Assembly (NCBI GenBank): GCA_004299095.1
Contig: SCQQ01000059.1
Span: 1 to 49,114, forward strand
DNA length: 49,114 nucleotides
DNA from: Burkholderiaceae bacterium
GTDB lineage: Bacteria > Pseudomonadota > Gammaproteobacteria > Burkholderiales > Burkholderiaceae_C
Direction of reading: 5' to 3'
A model generated the notes under the pieces. The model did not search any database. It was not told the origin of the DNA and saw only the letters and a program-made list of their open reading frames with translations. Numbering within the stretch: position 1 is the stretch's first letter; every line of letters begins with the position of its first letter. The position numbers and the translations under genes were made by a program. Below are positions 48,371 through 49,114 of the stretch, piece by piece.

Positions 48371-48376
48371 TAGAAT
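48371..48376 (+). promoter_or_regulatory. candidate -10 element for ychF
   Basis: TAGAAT, 36 bases before the ychF start, in an otherwise GC-rich 297-base gap. A clear -35 is not seen. Confidence 0.4.
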
Positions 48377-48412
48377 TGGCCCCTCCCGAAACGTTTTTGA
48401 AGACCACGCGAC

Positions 48413-49114
48413 ATGAGCCTGCAATGCGGCATCGTGGGCTTGCCCAACGTGGGCAAATCCACGCTTTTCAACGCCCTCACCAAAGCCGGCATTGCGGCCG
48501 AGAACTACCCGTTTTGCACCATCGAGCCGAACACCGGCGTGGTCGAGGTGCCTGATGCGCGGCTGGCGCAACTGGCGGCCATCGTCAAGCCGCAGAAGAT
48601 CGTGCCGGCCATCGTCGAATTCGTCGACATTGCCGGGCTGGTGGCGGGTGCCAGCAAGGGCGAGGGTCTCGGCAACCAGTTCCTGGCGCACATCCGCGAA
48701 ACCGATGCCATCGTCAACGTGGTGCGCTGCTTCGAAGACGCCAATGTGGTGCACGTGGCGGGCAAGGTCGACCCGATCGCCGACATCGAAGTGATCCAGA
48801 CCGAGCTCTGCCTGGCCGACCTGGCCACGGTCGAGAAATCGCTGCAGCGCTACGCCAAGGCGGCCAAGAGCGGCAACGACAAGGAAGCCGCGGCCATGCT
48901 GAAGGTGCTGGCGCCGGTGCAGGCGGCGCTGAACCAGGGCCAGCCGGTGCGCGCGCTGCATTTGAAGGATGAAGACCAGAAACTCATCAAGCCACTGTGC
49001 CTGATCACCGCCAAGCCGGCGATGTACGTGGGCAACGTGGCCGAAGACGGCTTTGACAACAACCCGCTGCTGGAACGCCTGAAGGCACATGCCGCGGCGC
49101 AGCACGCGCCGGTG
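48413..49114 (+). CDS. ychF: ribosome-binding ATPase YchF (Obg family), 3' end cut by the window
   Basis: YchF is a universally conserved P-loop NTPase that prefers ATP and binds ribosomes. The first 234 codons are visible: G1 [18 protein letters not shown], the switch regions [18 protein letters not shown] and [19 protein letters not shown], then the helical domain. The ATG at 48413 is the conserved start. A -10-like TAGAAT lies at 48371-48376. The gene continues past 49114. Confidence 0.96.
   Translation, partial: MSLQCGIVGLPNVGKSTLFNALTKAGIAAENYPFCTIEPNTGVVEVPDARLAQLAAIVKPQKIVPAIVEFVDIAGLVAGASKGEGLGNQFLAHIRETDAIVNVVRCFEDANVVHVAGKVDPIADIEVIQTELCLADLATVEKSLQRYAKAAKSGNDKEAAAMLKVLAPVQAALNQGQPVRALHLKDEDQKLIKPLCLITAKPAMYVGNVAEDGFDNNPLLERLKAHAAAQHAPV

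Overview
The window looks like a Burkholderiales (Betaproteobacteria) chromosome. GC is high (roughly 63-65% by eye). The gene order secA-argJ-DUF815 ATPase-mutT, facing yacG-zapD-coaE-pilD-pilC-pilB, tRNA-Pro, ispB and then rplU-rpmA-obgE-proB, is the arrangement I associate with that order. No genus is claimed.

Accessory left end (1 to about 3350). This is the end of an integrated element. It holds the first codons of a transposase, a plasmid-type rep gene that an insertion sequence appears to have cut, a small hypothetical gene, an in-frame scar joining the start of hsdM to the end of hsdR (type I restriction-modification), and a lower-GC tyrosine recombinase. It stops at a 50-base 3' fragment of a tRNA-Thr(UGU) gene, the expected right attachment site. 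The complete tRNA and the rest of the element should lie left of the window.

Core part 1 (3353-24600). dciA and secA lead into arginine biosynthesis (argJ), nucleotide sanitation (mutT) and an opposing operon for type IV pilus assembly (pilB, pilC, pilD) with CoA synthesis and cell-division genes (coaE, zapD, yacG). Then come tRNA-Pro, the quinone side-chain synthase gene ispB, the ribosomal operon rplU-rpmA with a clear promoter and terminator, obgE, proB, a CNP1-like lipoprotein, rppH, proS with an overlapping lytic transglycosylase gene, and a YidB-like/OmpA-like fusion gene.

Core part 2 (24600-35500). Monothiol glutaredoxin, an H-NS family protein, a CorC/HlyC-type membrane protein, apaH, a RhlE-type helicase, a YpfJ-type zinc peptidase, pcp, a decayed ketimine reductase gene, a REP-like hairpin cluster, dcd, a PaaI-type thioesterase, adenine deaminase and a YbhB family protein.

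Core part 3 (35500-49114). A complete BMP-family nucleoside ABC importer operon (ATPase, two permeases, binding protein) ends in a strong terminator. Next to adenine deaminase it suggests a purine salvage locus. Then come ArsB, tRNA-Met, two divergent crotonase-family genes, the operon UbiH-like monooxygenase-dsbC-M61 peptidase, a DUF4136 lipoprotein and the start of ychF, which runs off the end.

I found no CRISPR array, no rRNA and no clearly novel multi-gene system. The most unusual material is the accessory end, a possible antisense or small RNA ending at 23281, and the hairpin cluster near 32017-32185.
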